Shown in pieces: positions 7,483 through 14,319 of a DNA stretch of 14,319 nt (position 1 is the first letter of the stretch; the number at the start of each line of letters is the position of its first letter). The notes under the pieces were generated by a model. That model was not told the origin of the DNA and did not search any database. It worked only from the letters and a program-made list of their open reading frames with translations. The stretch is from RECG01 sp964444805 (GTDB lineage: Bacteria > Bacillota_I > Bacilli_A > Acholeplasmatales > Acholeplasmataceae), in the NCBI GenBank assembly GCA_964444805.1, contig CAYUIK010000025.1, positions 1 to 14,319 of the forward strand, read 5' to 3'. The translations under genes and the position numbers were made by a program.

Positions 7483-8157
7483 TTATTCTTTGACAAAGTC
7501 GTCTTCACTGACTTTGATCGAAGCGAATATTACGGTTAAGAGCACGAGCACGATCATCTGAATGATACCAAACCCGATATCGAAAATCAAATGGAAAGCC
7601 GGGGTGATCAACGGGGAGACCCACCCCGTAAAGCGATAGATCAGGATGAGCATGACCGATCCGCTCGCGATATTTCCGAAGAGACGGAGCGCCATCGATA
7701 AAATCGGTGTGATATCACTGACGAGATTGAGCGGGAACATGACGGCGTATGGCTCGAAGAGTCCCTTCAAGTACCGAAAACTCTGACTGACGAACCCCGT
7801 CATCTGAACGATGATAAACGAGGCGATCGAAAGCGAGAAGGTGATGCTCGTATACTTGGTCGGCGTATCGAGGGCGAAAGCGCCGGAAACGTTGGCGAGT
7901 AGAACATAGATCGCAAGCGTCAGCGTGAGCGGGGCGACGAAACGCCAGTGCTTGCCGATATAGCCTTTGATCATGTCGTTGTAAAACTCGATCATACTGA
8001 TGAAAGCCGTCATGAATTTCGAAGGCTTTGCGCGAACGTCAAGTCGTTTGACGCGCATCCCAACAACGATGGAAAGCAAAGCGATAAACGCCATGATCGC
8101 AAGCGAGGTCCAAGCATATGCCGGCAGACTCGCCAAATAATCCGTAATCCTATGCAT
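7483..8157 (-). CDS. atpB: ATP synthase Fo subunit a (ion channel)
   Basis: 224 residues with five or six membrane spans, typical of short Firmicutes-type a subunits. The essential arginine is Arg158 in MALRLFGNIASG, and Gln200 corresponds to E. coli Gln252 at the same 42-residue spacing. At the positions of E. coli Glu219 and His245 this protein has Ser167 and Asp193. I chose ATG 8157 because AGGAGG sits six bases upstream (8164-8169). The frame is open further upstream, but that part (RHRYSKRIKRR) is a shadow of the atpI 3' end. The first 8 bases overlap the atpI stop. Confidence 0.97.
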   Translation of the reverse strand: MHRITDYLASLPAYAWTSLAIMAFIALLSIVVGMRVKRLDVRAKPSKFMTAFISMIEFYNDMIKGYIGKHWRFVAPLTLTLAIYVLLANVSGAFALDTPTKYTSITFSLSIASFIIVQMTGFVSQSFRYLKGLFEPYAVMFPLNLVSDITPILSMALRLFGNIASGSVMLILIYRFTGWVSPLITPAFHLIFDIGFGIIQMIVLVLLTVIFASIKVSEDDFVKE

Positions 8158-8530
8158 GGCTATCCTCCTCTTGATCCTTTTTGAATAACGGTGTCGCATA
8201 AAGGAGCGCACCGAACTTGACCGCCATGAATCCCAACAAAAGGAAGATGAACGTCCGAATCATGACATCCTCACTTCCGTCTTTCGTGTCGAACCAGGCG
8301 ACTGCGATGATAATCGTATAGAGCACATAGCGCTGGACGATATGCAGCACGAGACGATGCGTCTCGAGCTTACCTTTCGTAATATGAATCATCTGACTGT
8401 GGTTGAAGAGCGCCGTAACCGAACCTAAAACAGCCCAAATCAGATATGCATCAAAGAAAACCCATGTGACAAGGGCGAGAACCAGGCCATAGCCGATGGC
8501 GATGAAACTAATCGTGTGAACGTCTCTCAT
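8150..8530 (-). CDS. atpI: AtpI-like membrane protein of the ATP synthase operon
   Basis: 126 residues with four predicted membrane spans (about 7-24, 27-43, 63-80, 91-112) and a charged, acidic tail (KKDQEEDSHA). Size, topology and place directly before atpB fit the ATP synthase protein I family, which aids c-ring assembly in Propionigenium and has been linked to Mg2+ supply in alkaliphilic Bacillus. ATG 8530 is preferred, with GTGAGG upstream. An upstream GTG would add four residues. The start lies 23 bases inside the preceding small gene, so the two are likely coupled. Confidence 0.85.
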   Translation of the reverse strand: MRDVHTISFIAIGYGLVLALVTWVFFDAYLIWAVLGSVTALFNHSQMIHITKGKLETHRLVLHIVQRYVLYTIIIAVAWFDTKDGSEDVMIRTFIFLLLGFMAVKFGALLYATPLFKKDQEEDSHA

Positions 8531-8717
8531 AGCGCGCCTCACTCTTCATGAATTGGATGACCGTATAAATGCTTACGGCGATCCCCAAAAATAATCCCGT
8601 CGCTCCTAAGATCGTCGGCATCGCACCATCCTCGTCGATCCGAAGCCCGATATAGACCCCGAGAATCGAAAGCCCGGCAACCGTGAAGATGAGCTGGACG
8701 ACGAGGACGTAAGCCAT
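8508..8717 (-). CDS. atpZ: AtpZ/AtpI-family small membrane protein
   Basis: 69 residues from ATG 8717. Two membrane spans (about 3-22 and 33-54) flank the loop GVYIGLRIDEDGAMP, the family's Y.G...D pattern, and a basic tail follows (KSEARYERRSHD). This matches the two-helix AtpZ/ATPase_gene1 group, which sits with atpI ahead of atpB in Bacillus. The start is uncertain: the frame is open upstream to 8798, but that part overlaps upp and looks non-membrane. The only ribosome-binding-like stretch (AAAGG, by the upp stop) is about 13 bases from the ATG. The tail overlaps atpI. Confidence 0.8.
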   Translation of the reverse strand: MAYVLVVQLIFTVAGLSILGVYIGLRIDEDGAMPTILGATGLFLGIAVSIYTVIQFMKSEARYERRSHD

Positions 8718-8733
8718 AAACGCTTTTCGACCT

Positions 8734-9360
8734 TTACTTCGTCCCAAACAACCGGTCCCCACAATCTCCCAGCCCGGGCACGATATATCCCTTTTCATTC
8801 AAACGATCATCGAGAGCGGCTAAGTAAATATTGACTTCCGGGTGGTCTTCTTGTAGTCTTTTGACGCCTTCCGGACAACCGACGAGTCCGACATAGCGGA
8901 TATCGGTCGCGCCGTGTTCCTTGATAATGTCGATCGCTTTGGATGCCGATCCACCACTCGCGAGCATCGGGTCGACGACCAAGACGACGCTCTGGTCGAA
9001 ATCGACCGGAAACTTCGCGTAATAGACGTGTGGTTCGAGTGTTTCCTCGTCACGGTATAGACCGATGTGTCCGATTTTCGCGGTCGGAATAATGTTGTGA
9101 ATGCCTTCGACCATGCCGAGTCCGGCCCGAAGAATCGGGACGATCACAACCGGCTTAAGGAGCTCTTTGACGGTCATCTTGGCAATCGGTGTCTCGATTT
9201 CTTTCGTCCGCGTCGAAAGGTCACGCGTAATCTCATAGGTGATGAGCGCCCCGACTTCCGATACGTTCTCACGGAAGGCTTTCATCTTGGTTTCCTTGTC
9301 GCGAATAATCGTCATTTTATGGTCGATCAACGGATGTTTGAAAACGAAGACATGGCTCAT
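8734..9360 (-). CDS. upp: Uracil phosphoribosyltransferase
   Basis: 208 residues, the normal UPRTase length. The enzyme makes UMP from uracil and PRPP (pyrimidine salvage, cytoplasm). Clear signatures are the N-terminal VFKHPLIDHKMTIIRDKET, VPILRAGLGMVEG, the PRPP-binding loop VVDPMLASGGSA and the uracil-contacting C-terminus YIVPGLGDCGDRLFGTK. ATG 9360 overlaps the rpiB stop as ATGA. In Bacillus upp also lies just before the atp genes, though with glyA between it and rpiB. Here it should be cotranscribed with the ATP synthase. Confidence 0.98.
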   Translation of the reverse strand: MSHVFVFKHPLIDHKMTIIRDKETKMKAFRENVSEVGALITYEITRDLSTRTKEIETPIAKMTVKELLKPVVIVPILRAGLGMVEGIHNIIPTAKIGHIGLYRDEETLEPHVYYAKFPVDFDQSVVLVVDPMLASGGSASKAIDIIKEHGATDIRYVGLVGCPEGVKRLQEDHPEVNIYLAALDDRLNEKGYIVPGLGDCGDRLFGTK

Positions 9361-9800
9361 CGCTGTTCTTCCTCGATCCTTTCGATCTTGTCGATCCGCT
9401 TTTGATGTCTCATTTCCGGTGTCGCATGCATATATGCTTCGAGCATGGCAATCGCTTCTTCTTTGGTCGTCGTACGACCACCAAAAGCGATCATGTTGGC
9501 GTGATTGTGTTCTTTAGCAAGACGCGCGAGTTCGACATTCGTCACGAGTGCGGCGCGAATCCCCTTGACTTTGTTGGCGGCGATGCTGATGCCGATCCCG
9601 GTTCCGCACATGATGACGGCGAAATCAAAACCTTCCTGCAAAACGGCATGAGCCGCCCTTCTCGCAAAGTCCGGATAATCGACCGAATCGAGCGAATACG
9701 TTCCAAAATCGGTAAAATGCATGTTGTGCTCTTCCAGGTATGAACGTATTTCCTCTTTGAGAGGATAACCCGCGTGGTCACTAGCTAGGGCTATTTTCAT
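9357..9800 (-). CDS. rpiB: Ribose-5-phosphate isomerase B (RpiB/LacAB family)
   Basis: 147 residues, matching RpiB, which interconverts ribose 5-phosphate and ribulose 5-phosphate in the pentose phosphate pathway. Motifs: ASDHAGYPLKE (Asp8, His9), the catalytic Cys65 in MCGTGIGISIAANK, and NHANMIAFGGRTT. This is the RpiB type (Cys in CGTG). The LacA/LacB galactose-6-phosphate isomerases are close relatives, but the single copy next to upp favours ribose 5-phosphate. ATG 9800 has AAGGAG nine bases upstream. It is the first gene after the promoter at 9835. Its product and upp both serve PRPP/nucleotide supply. Confidence 0.93.
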   Translation of the reverse strand: MKIALASDHAGYPLKEEIRSYLEEHNMHFTDFGTYSLDSVDYPDFARRAAHAVLQEGFDFAVIMCGTGIGISIAANKVKGIRAALVTNVELARLAKEHNHANMIAFGGRTTTKEEAIAMLEAYMHATPEMRHQKRIDKIERIEEEQR

Positions 9801-9822
9801 CGGAAATCTCTCCTTTTTGTCT

Positions 9823-9838
9823 CTTTTGTATTATAACA
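9823..9838 (-). promoter_or_regulatory. Extended -10 promoter for the rpiB-upp-atp-cotH unit
   Basis: On the minus strand TGTTATAAT (9838-9830) gives a perfect TATAAT with the upstream TGn of an extended -10 element. The -35 is poor: TAGACC (9860-9855) matches 4 of 6 at 19-base spacing. Transcription should begin near 9823, leaving a leader of about 23 bases before ATG 9800. It is the only convincing promoter seen ahead of the atp genes. Confidence 0.75.
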
Positions 9839-9878
9839 CATAATGGCCCGTTTGGGTCTACAATGCAAAAGCGGAAAC

Positions 9879-9903
9879 AAAAAATGAACGCCATCGGACG
9901 TTC
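9879..9903 (-). terminator. Probable intrinsic terminator of typA
   Basis: On the minus strand, GAACG (9903-9899) pairs with CGTTC (9890-9886). CC/GG pairs extend the stem past a one-base bulge to a GAT loop. Six U residues follow (9884-9879). It lies about 70 bases past the typA stop and upstream of the rpiB promoter, so it separates the two units. An alternative fold, GGACG/CGTCC (9896-9908) with a T run after 9909, could act on the plus strand. Confidence 0.55.
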
Positions 9904-9969
9904 CGTCCCTTTTTCTCGCTACAAACAGGAAAAAAGAACCTAGGATCCATTAAAAAACAGAACCGTTTT

Positions 9970-11787
9970 CTATGCGGCCCTGTTCATCGATTGAGCTTTC
10001 TTTCTTTGATTCGCCGTCAACAAAGCCTTACGCAAACGCATGCTTTTCGGAGTGATCTCGATCCGTTCATCGTCGTTGATAAAGGCGAGGCAGGCTTCTA
10101 GGTTCATATCGCGCGGCTTTTTGAGTACAACGGTATGATCCTTACTCGACTGACGTACGTTCGTCAACTGCTTTTCCTGGGTCACGTTGACGACAAGGTC
10201 ACCCTCTTTGTTCGCTTCGCCGACGATCATGCCCTCGTAAACGGAAACACGCGGTTCGAGAAAGAGATTGCCGCGATCTTCGAGTCGACCGATGGCATAT
10301 CCGGTCGTCAGACCTTGATTCATCGAAACGAGCGCACCCGTCCGTCTATTCCCAACCGTTTTTCGGATCAAGGGACGATGCTCGAGATACACGTGGCTGA
10401 TGACGCCGTAACCCTTGGTCGCGGTCATGAAATTCGTCATGAATCCGATCAACCCGCGCGAAGGCATCACGTAATGAAGGCGCGCATAATCGCTTCCCTG
10501 ACGAATTGTTGTCAGATCGCCGTGTCGTTCTCCGACCATTTCAATCACCGTTCCGACGTATTCCGTCGGACAATCGATCTGAACGTCCTCATAGGGTTCC
10601 ATTTCAACGCCGTTTTCGATCTTGATGATGACGCGAGGGCGAGAGACTTGAAACTCAAAAGATTCACGACGCATGTTCTCGATCAAAATGCCCAAGTGCA
10701 ATTCACCACGCCCCGAAACGGTCCACGCTTCGGATGACGCGATTCGACGGACTTTCAGGCTGACATCTTTTTGTGTTTCCCGAAAGAGCCTAGCATCGAG
10801 TTTGGAGGCCGTCACGTGCTTGCCTTCTTTTCCCGCAAAAGGCCCGTCGTTGGTCAAAAAAGTCATTTCAACCGTCGGTTCGTCGATCGTTAAAAGCGGA
10901 AGTGCCTTCGTGCCGCCAAGATAGGTAACCGTTTCGCCAACGTGAATATCGGGTAAACCGGCAATCGAGACGATGTCACCCGCATAGGCTTCCTCGACTT
11001 CCTGCTTCAAAACCCCAACATTCTGAAAGATCTTCTGAATCCGAAACTGTACGGTCGTATGATCGAGTCTAAGACAGGAAACCGTCTCGTTGACGCGTAG
11101 GGTCCCGGAATAGATCTTACCGATCCCCATCCGACCAACGTACTCATTGTAATCGATCAAAGCGGGTTGAAACAAGAGTTTCCCGCCTTTTTTCTGGTTT
11201 GGTGCGGGTACGTTTTTAATGATGGCGCTCAAGATTGGCTCCATCCGTATGTTTTCATCCAAAACCGGTTCATCGTTCGATAACCCTTTGAGTGCGGACG
11301 CGTAGAGCACAGGAAAATCCAACTGATCTTCATCCGCTCCCAGGTCGATGAAAAGGTCGTAGATCTCGTTTTCAGTCTTTTGAATATCGGAAAAAGCCCG
11401 GTCAATCTTGTTGATGACGACCAGCGGAATCAGTTTGGCGTCAAGCGCCTTTTTCAAGACGAATCGGGTTTGTGGCATGACGCCTTCAAACGCATCGACC
11501 AGTAGAAGCACGCCATCGACCATATACATGATCCGTTCGACTTCGCCGCCGAAATCGGCGTGTCCCGGGGTATCGAGAATGTTGATTCGATATCCCTGGT
11601 ACTGAACCGACGTGTTCTTGGCGAGAATGGTAATACCGCGTTCACGTTCGATATCGTTCGAATCCATGACGCGTTCTTCGAGTTCCTGGTGCGTATCACG
11701 GCGCTCACTATGTTTGAGCAGTTTGTCGACGAGCGTCGTCTTACCGTGGTCGACGTGTGCGATAATCGCGATATTTCGGATATTCAT
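9970..11787 (-). CDS. typA: Ribosome-associated GTPase TypA/BipA
   Basis: 605 residues, full length. TypA is a translational GTPase of the EF-G/LepA group that binds the ribosome and is needed for growth in the cold and under other stresses, with a role in large-subunit assembly. Motifs: G1 AHVDHGKT (10-17), the switch I region DSNDIERERGITILAKNTS, G3 DTPGH (72-76), G4 NKID (126-129) and G5-like SALKG. The family-specific C-terminal domain is present (PSRGLIGFMTNFMTATKGYG, then GNRRTGALVSMNQGLTTGYA). ATG 11787 has a modest GAAGG site. It lies after the ywlC terminator with no obvious promoter of its own, and the gene stands alone. Confidence 0.98.
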   Translation of the reverse strand: MNIRNIAIIAHVDHGKTTLVDKLLKHSERRDTHQELEERVMDSNDIERERGITILAKNTSVQYQGYRINILDTPGHADFGGEVERIMYMVDGVLLLVDAFEGVMPQTRFVLKKALDAKLIPLVVINKIDRAFSDIQKTENEIYDLFIDLGADEDQLDFPVLYASALKGLSNDEPVLDENIRMEPILSAIIKNVPAPNQKKGGKLLFQPALIDYNEYVGRMGIGKIYSGTLRVNETVSCLRLDHTTVQFRIQKIFQNVGVLKQEVEEAYAGDIVSIAGLPDIHVGETVTYLGGTKALPLLTIDEPTVEMTFLTNDGPFAGKEGKHVTASKLDARLFRETQKDVSLKVRRIASSEAWTVSGRGELHLGILIENMRRESFEFQVSRPRVIIKIENGVEMEPYEDVQIDCPTEYVGTVIEMVGERHGDLTTIRQGSDYARLHYVMPSRGLIGFMTNFMTATKGYGVISHVYLEHRPLIRKTVGNRRTGALVSMNQGLTTGYAIGRLEDRGNLFLEPRVSVYEGMIVGEANKEGDLVVNVTQEKQLTNVRQSSKDHTVVLKKPRDMNLEACLAFINDDERIEITPKSMRLRKALLTANQRKKAQSMNRAA

Positions 11788-11831
11788 GTTTGCCTTCTTT
11801 CTTGTTCGTGCCGGATCGTTTTTTCGGAAAG

Positions 11832-11852
11832 AAAAAAGTCTCAGCGAGACTT
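11832..11852 (-). terminator. Intrinsic terminator overlapping the ywlC stop codon
   Basis: On the minus strand AAGTCTC (11852-11846) pairs with GAGACTT (11842-11836) around a three-base GCT loop, followed by a U tract (11837-11832). The left arm encodes the last Lys-Ser-Arg residues of ywlC, and the TGA stop (11843-11841) begins in the loop and runs into the right arm. It should end the prfA-prmC-ywlC transcript, or attenuate readthrough into typA. Confidence 0.8.
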
Positions 11853-12455
11853 CTTTCGCTTCGCTTGGGCTTGTCGTATGTACCTTTCGCGTTGATCGGC
11901 GAGACGAATCGTCTCTTCGATCTGTTCACGCGTAATCGTGCCTTCGCGAAGAATCGGGTAGTCCGGTTTCGTCAGATCGACGATCGTCGATGAGACATTG
12001 CTGCTCGAGGTATTGTCGTTGAAATGGATCTCATCGACGATATCCCCGTATTTCTCCTTGATTTCCGTCTCATCGAAAAGCGGCGGTTCGCCGCTCTTGT
12101 TCAGGCTCGTCACCCAGAGCGGTCCGGTTTCCTTTAGAATGTCCAAAAGGACGGGCTTGTTCGGAATCCGGATGGCGATCGTGTCATGACCGGTTCGCTC
12201 AAGATATTCCCTCGATGAATGGAAAATGAGCGTAAGGGGCCCTGGCCAGAACCGGGTCATGAGAGCTCCACCGTGATAACTGATGAGCGCATAGAGCGAA
12301 ACCTCGTAACGATTGTATGAGAGTACGGGTATTTTCTTGGATTGGTCTCTGCCTTTGATCTTGTAGATGCGCTTGAGCGCCTCCTCGTCATAGACCTTGG
12401 CTGCGAGTCCATAGACCGTATCGGTCGGAACGATAATTACGTCACCTTTCTTCAT
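11841..12455 (-). CDS. ywlC: Threonylcarbamoyl-AMP synthase (TsaC/YwlC, short Sua5/YrdC type)
   Basis: 204 residues, YrdC domain only, without the extra C-terminal domain of long Sua5 proteins. The enzyme makes threonylcarbamoyl-AMP from threonine, bicarbonate and ATP, the first step of t6A37 tRNA modification. Seen: PTDTVYGL (10-17), the basic KIKGRDQSKK (32-41), FWPGPLT, VTSLNKSGEP (the usual TSAN.SG with Leu for Ala) and SSTIVDL. ATG 12455 is chosen because AGGAGG lies eight bases upstream (12464-12469). An upstream in-frame GTG at 12464 falls on this ribosome-binding site. The start overlaps prmC by 14 bases. Confidence 0.93.
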   Translation of the reverse strand: MKKGDVIIVPTDTVYGLAAKVYDEEALKRIYKIKGRDQSKKIPVLSYNRYEVSLYALISYHGGALMTRFWPGPLTLIFHSSREYLERTGHDTIAIRIPNKPVLLDILKETGPLWVTSLNKSGEPPLFDETEIKEKYGDIVDEIHFNDNTSSSNVSSTIVDLTKPDYPILREGTITREQIEETIRLADQRERYIRQAQAKRKKSR

Positions 12456-13290
12456 TGAGCACACCTCCTGTACCTATAAATGTCATGCGGTCCTTTCCTT
12501 GCATGTCTTTCTTCTGGATGATGACAGCATCCGGAAAGTGCCTGGTCGCGATCGCTTTGATCGCTTGTTTTTGCTGGTATCCGTGTTCGAAAGCGATCAG
12601 TGCCTTTTTTCGCAGATGGGGTTTTACGCTTTCGATGATTTCCCGGTAAAACGTCAATCCTCCGAAAAGGGCGACCTTCGGTTCTTTCATGACGATCGCT
12701 TGGACGCTTTCACCGAAAGGAATGTAGGGGGGATTGGAGACAACGATGTCAAATGTCCCTTCGATCGCTGCGAAGAGGTCGCTTCGGATGATGGACGCCT
12801 TCGTTTTCAAGTGTTTTTGGTTTTTTCGCGCGACGATCAACGCTTCTTCGCTGATGTCACTCATCGTGACCGACATGTTCGGAGCCTCGAGGGCAAGCGT
12901 AAGTCCAATACACCCGCTCCCTGTTCCGAGGTCGAGGACATCGATGTTCTGTCCGGCAAAGTAGTCATCGGCATAGCCGAGAACGCCTTCGACGAGTTGC
13001 TCGGTCTCCGGTCGCGGAATGAGGACGTCCTGATTGACGATGAAGGGGTATCCGAAGAAATAGGCATGGCCGATCAGATGTTGGACAGGAATGTCTTCCC
13101 GGAGATACAGAAAGAGTTTCTTCTGAAACACCGCTTCGATCGCGGCATCGACGTCCTCATCGATGCCAAGATAGAACGCACTCGGGCTTTGGTTCGCTAC
13201 CGACATCAACAGCAACTTGATCGCATCTTCTTCCTGATCGGGACGTCGAATCTCTTGGCAGGCTTTTTTTAAAAGTGCTCGATAGGTCAC
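12442..13290 (-). CDS. prmC: Peptide chain release factor N5-glutamine methyltransferase
   Basis: 282 residues. PrmC methylates the Gln of the GGQ motif in release factors, using S-adenosylmethionine. The N-terminal helical domain carries the conserved PVQHLIGHAYFFG (68-80) and DVLIPRPETE (88-97). The Rossmann-type methyltransferase domain has VLDLGTGSGCIGL (118-130) and the catalytic NPPY (186-189). The start is a GTG at 13290 that overlaps the prfA TGA as GTGA, so the enzyme is translationally coupled to its own substrate protein. Confidence 0.96.
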   Translation of the reverse strand: MTYRALLKKACQEIRRPDQEEDAIKLLLMSVANQSPSAFYLGIDEDVDAAIEAVFQKKLFLYLREDIPVQHLIGHAYFFGYPFIVNQDVLIPRPETEQLVEGVLGYADDYFAGQNIDVLDLGTGSGCIGLTLALEAPNMSVTMSDISEEALIVARKNQKHLKTKASIIRSDLFAAIEGTFDIVVSNPPYIPFGESVQAIVMKEPKVALFGGLTFYREIIESVKPHLRKKALIAFEHGYQQKQAIKAIATRHFPDAVIIQKKDMQGKDRMTFIGTGGVLNEER

Positions 13291-14319
13291 GTTTTCTCTC
13301 CGGTTAACGTTCGTTTCATGAACTCGTTCAATAAGGGTTCGAGCACGAGATCGAGTTTGCCTTCCATGATGACGTCCAAACGGTTCAACGTCAAACCGAT
13401 TCGGTGATCCGTGACTCTGTTTTGTGGATAATTGTACGTTCTAATCTTCTCGCTTCGTTCACCTCGTCCGACGAGTGACTTGCGTTCCTCGCCTTCTTTC
13501 TCGAGTTGTTCTTGAAGAAAGCGGTCATAGACGCGCGCTTTAAGCAAGCGAAGGGCTTTGTCGCGGTTCTCGTGTTGGCTTTTGCCTTCCTGACAGGCAA
13601 CGGCGATATTCGTCGGAATGTGCGTTAAACGCACTGCCGATTTCGTTGTGTTAACCGATTGCCCACCGGGTCCACTCGAGTTAAACGTGTCGAAACGAAT
13701 GTCTTCCCATTTGACGTCGACTTCGATTTCCTCGGCTTCGGGCATGACCAGAACGGTCGCTGTCGAAGTATGGATCCGCCCCTGTGATTCGGTTTCCGGT
13801 ACGCGTTGTACCCGGTGCGTACCCGATTCGTATTTCAGGCTCGAGTAAACGGATTTCCCCGAGACCATGAATTCGATCGACGTGAATCCGCCCATTGAAC
13901 CATCCATCGCATTCAATACTTCGATCGTCCAATTGCGGGATTCCGCGTATTTTCCATACATTTTGAAAAGATCACCGGCAAAAATATTGCCTTCATCGCC
14001 CCCGGCGGCTCCCTTGATCTCCATGATGACGTTCTTTTCGTCGTTCGGATCCTTCGGCAACAAGAGAACCTTGAGCTTTTCCTCGGTTCTTTCGATCGTT
14101 TCTTCAAGCTTCGTCATTTCGCTTTGAACCATGTCGATCAAATCCTGATCCGTCTCCGACTCGATCATGGTTTCAAGATCGCGGTATTCGCTTCGTTTCG
14201 CCTTAAAAAAACGATATGTTTCAACCGTTTCCTGGATGTTGCTGGATTCTTTGAGTAGTTCGGTCATTTCCTTGATCTCGAGTTTCCCCGAAGCCACACG
14301 GTCCTGGATTTCCTGATAT
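13287..14319 (-). CDS. prfA: Peptide chain release factor 1 (N-terminus outside window)
   Basis: RF1 ends translation at UAA and UAG. The frame is open to the right edge, and the first codons seen (YQEIQDR...) align with residues inside the Bacillus RF1 N-terminal helix. About ten residues are therefore missing, and the GTG at 14297 is an internal Val, not the start. Motifs: SSGPGGQSVNTTKSAVRLTH with the catalytic GGQ, and the stop-codon recognition tripeptide PET in RVPETESQGRIHTS. This P-x-T class marks RF1 as opposed to RF2 (SPF). The stop overlaps the prmC start. Confidence 0.97.
   Translation of the reverse strand, partial: YQEIQDRVASGKLEIKEMTELLKESSNIQETVETYRFFKAKRSEYRDLETMIESETDQDLIDMVQSEMTKLEETIERTEEKLKVLLLPKDPNDEKNVIMEIKGAAGGDEGNIFAGDLFKMYGKYAESRNWTIEVLNAMDGSMGGFTSIEFMVSGKSVYSSLKYESGTHRVQRVPETESQGRIHTSTATVLVMPEAEEIEVDVKWEDIRFDTFNSSGPGGQSVNTTKSAVRLTHIPTNIAVACQEGKSQHENRDKALRLLKARVYDRFLQEQLEKEGEERKSLVGRGERSEKIRTYNYPQNRVTDHRIGLTLNRLDVIMEGKLDLVLEPLLNEFMKRTLTGEKT

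Noticed and set aside
8158..8211. Longer atpB N-terminus (MRSFMRHRYSKRIKRRIA)
   Set aside because: It lies over the atpI 3' end. The AGGAGG at 8164-8169 fits ATG 8157, and the conserved protein begins there.
9863..9943. A 26-codon plus-strand reading (MQKRKQKMNAIGRSVPFSRY...) in the typA-rpiB gap
   Set aside because: It has no ribosome-binding site, covers the typA terminator hairpin and has no recognisable features. The basic composition follows from the A-rich tract.
12456..12464. Upstream GTG start for ywlC (adds Met-Cys-Ser)
   Set aside because: The codon overlaps the end of the AGGAGGTG ribosome-binding site. ATG 12455 has ideal spacing.
14295..14297. GTG as the possible start of prfA
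   Set aside because: In-frame codons upstream (YQEIQDR) align with the conserved RF1 N-terminal helix, so the gene continues past the window edge.

Overview
This window looks like chromosomal DNA of a bacterium in the Bacillota. Conserved gene order, protein similarity and two Bacillota-type small membrane proteins (a DUF1146/YwzB protein and tandem AtpZ/AtpI) all point there. The order prfA-prmC-ywlC ... rpiB-upp-atpZ-atpI-atpBEFHAGDC-ywzB is a condensed version of the Bacillus subtilis ywk/ywl/atp/ywz region, without spoIIR, ywlA/B, mntP, ywlE, ywlG and glyA. TGA is used as a stop, so the standard bacterial code applies. GC is roughly one half by eye. A Mollicutes-related member of the class Bacilli is my best guess for the lineage, but this is inference and not proven here.

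Layout, read right to left because all 18 complete or near-complete genes are on the minus strand. (a) 14319-11841: a translation block with prfA (5' end cut by the window edge), prmC and a TsaC/YwlC-type t6A gene, joined by overlaps. An intrinsic terminator straddles the ywlC stop codon. (b) 11787-9970: typA/bipA as an apparently separate unit with its own terminator. (c) about 9835-185: one long transcription unit of 14 genes. It starts at an extended -10 promoter and runs rpiB-upp-atpZ-atpI-atpB-E-F-H-A-G-D-C, then a DUF1146 membrane protein, then a CotH-kinase-family lipoprotein. A strong bidirectional terminator closes it. (d) 1-90: the 3' end of an unidentified plus-strand gene converging on that terminator.

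The core is a complete F1Fo ATP synthase (a, c, b, delta, alpha, gamma, beta, epsilon) plus the two assembly-related proteins AtpZ and AtpI. The c subunit carries the full ligand set known from Na+-translocating rotors (Gln, Val, Glu, Thr, Tyr in the same register as Ilyobacter/Propionigenium c), so this enzyme is predicted to couple to Na+ rather than H+. Subunit a keeps the essential Arg and Gln but has an unusual Ser/Asp pair where E. coli has Glu219/His245.

The most unexpected linkage is the CotH-family lipoprotein, joined by an ATGA overlap to the DUF1146 gene at the end of the ATP synthase operon. No sporulation gene is visible in the window. No mobile elements, CRISPR arrays, tRNA or rRNA genes were seen.
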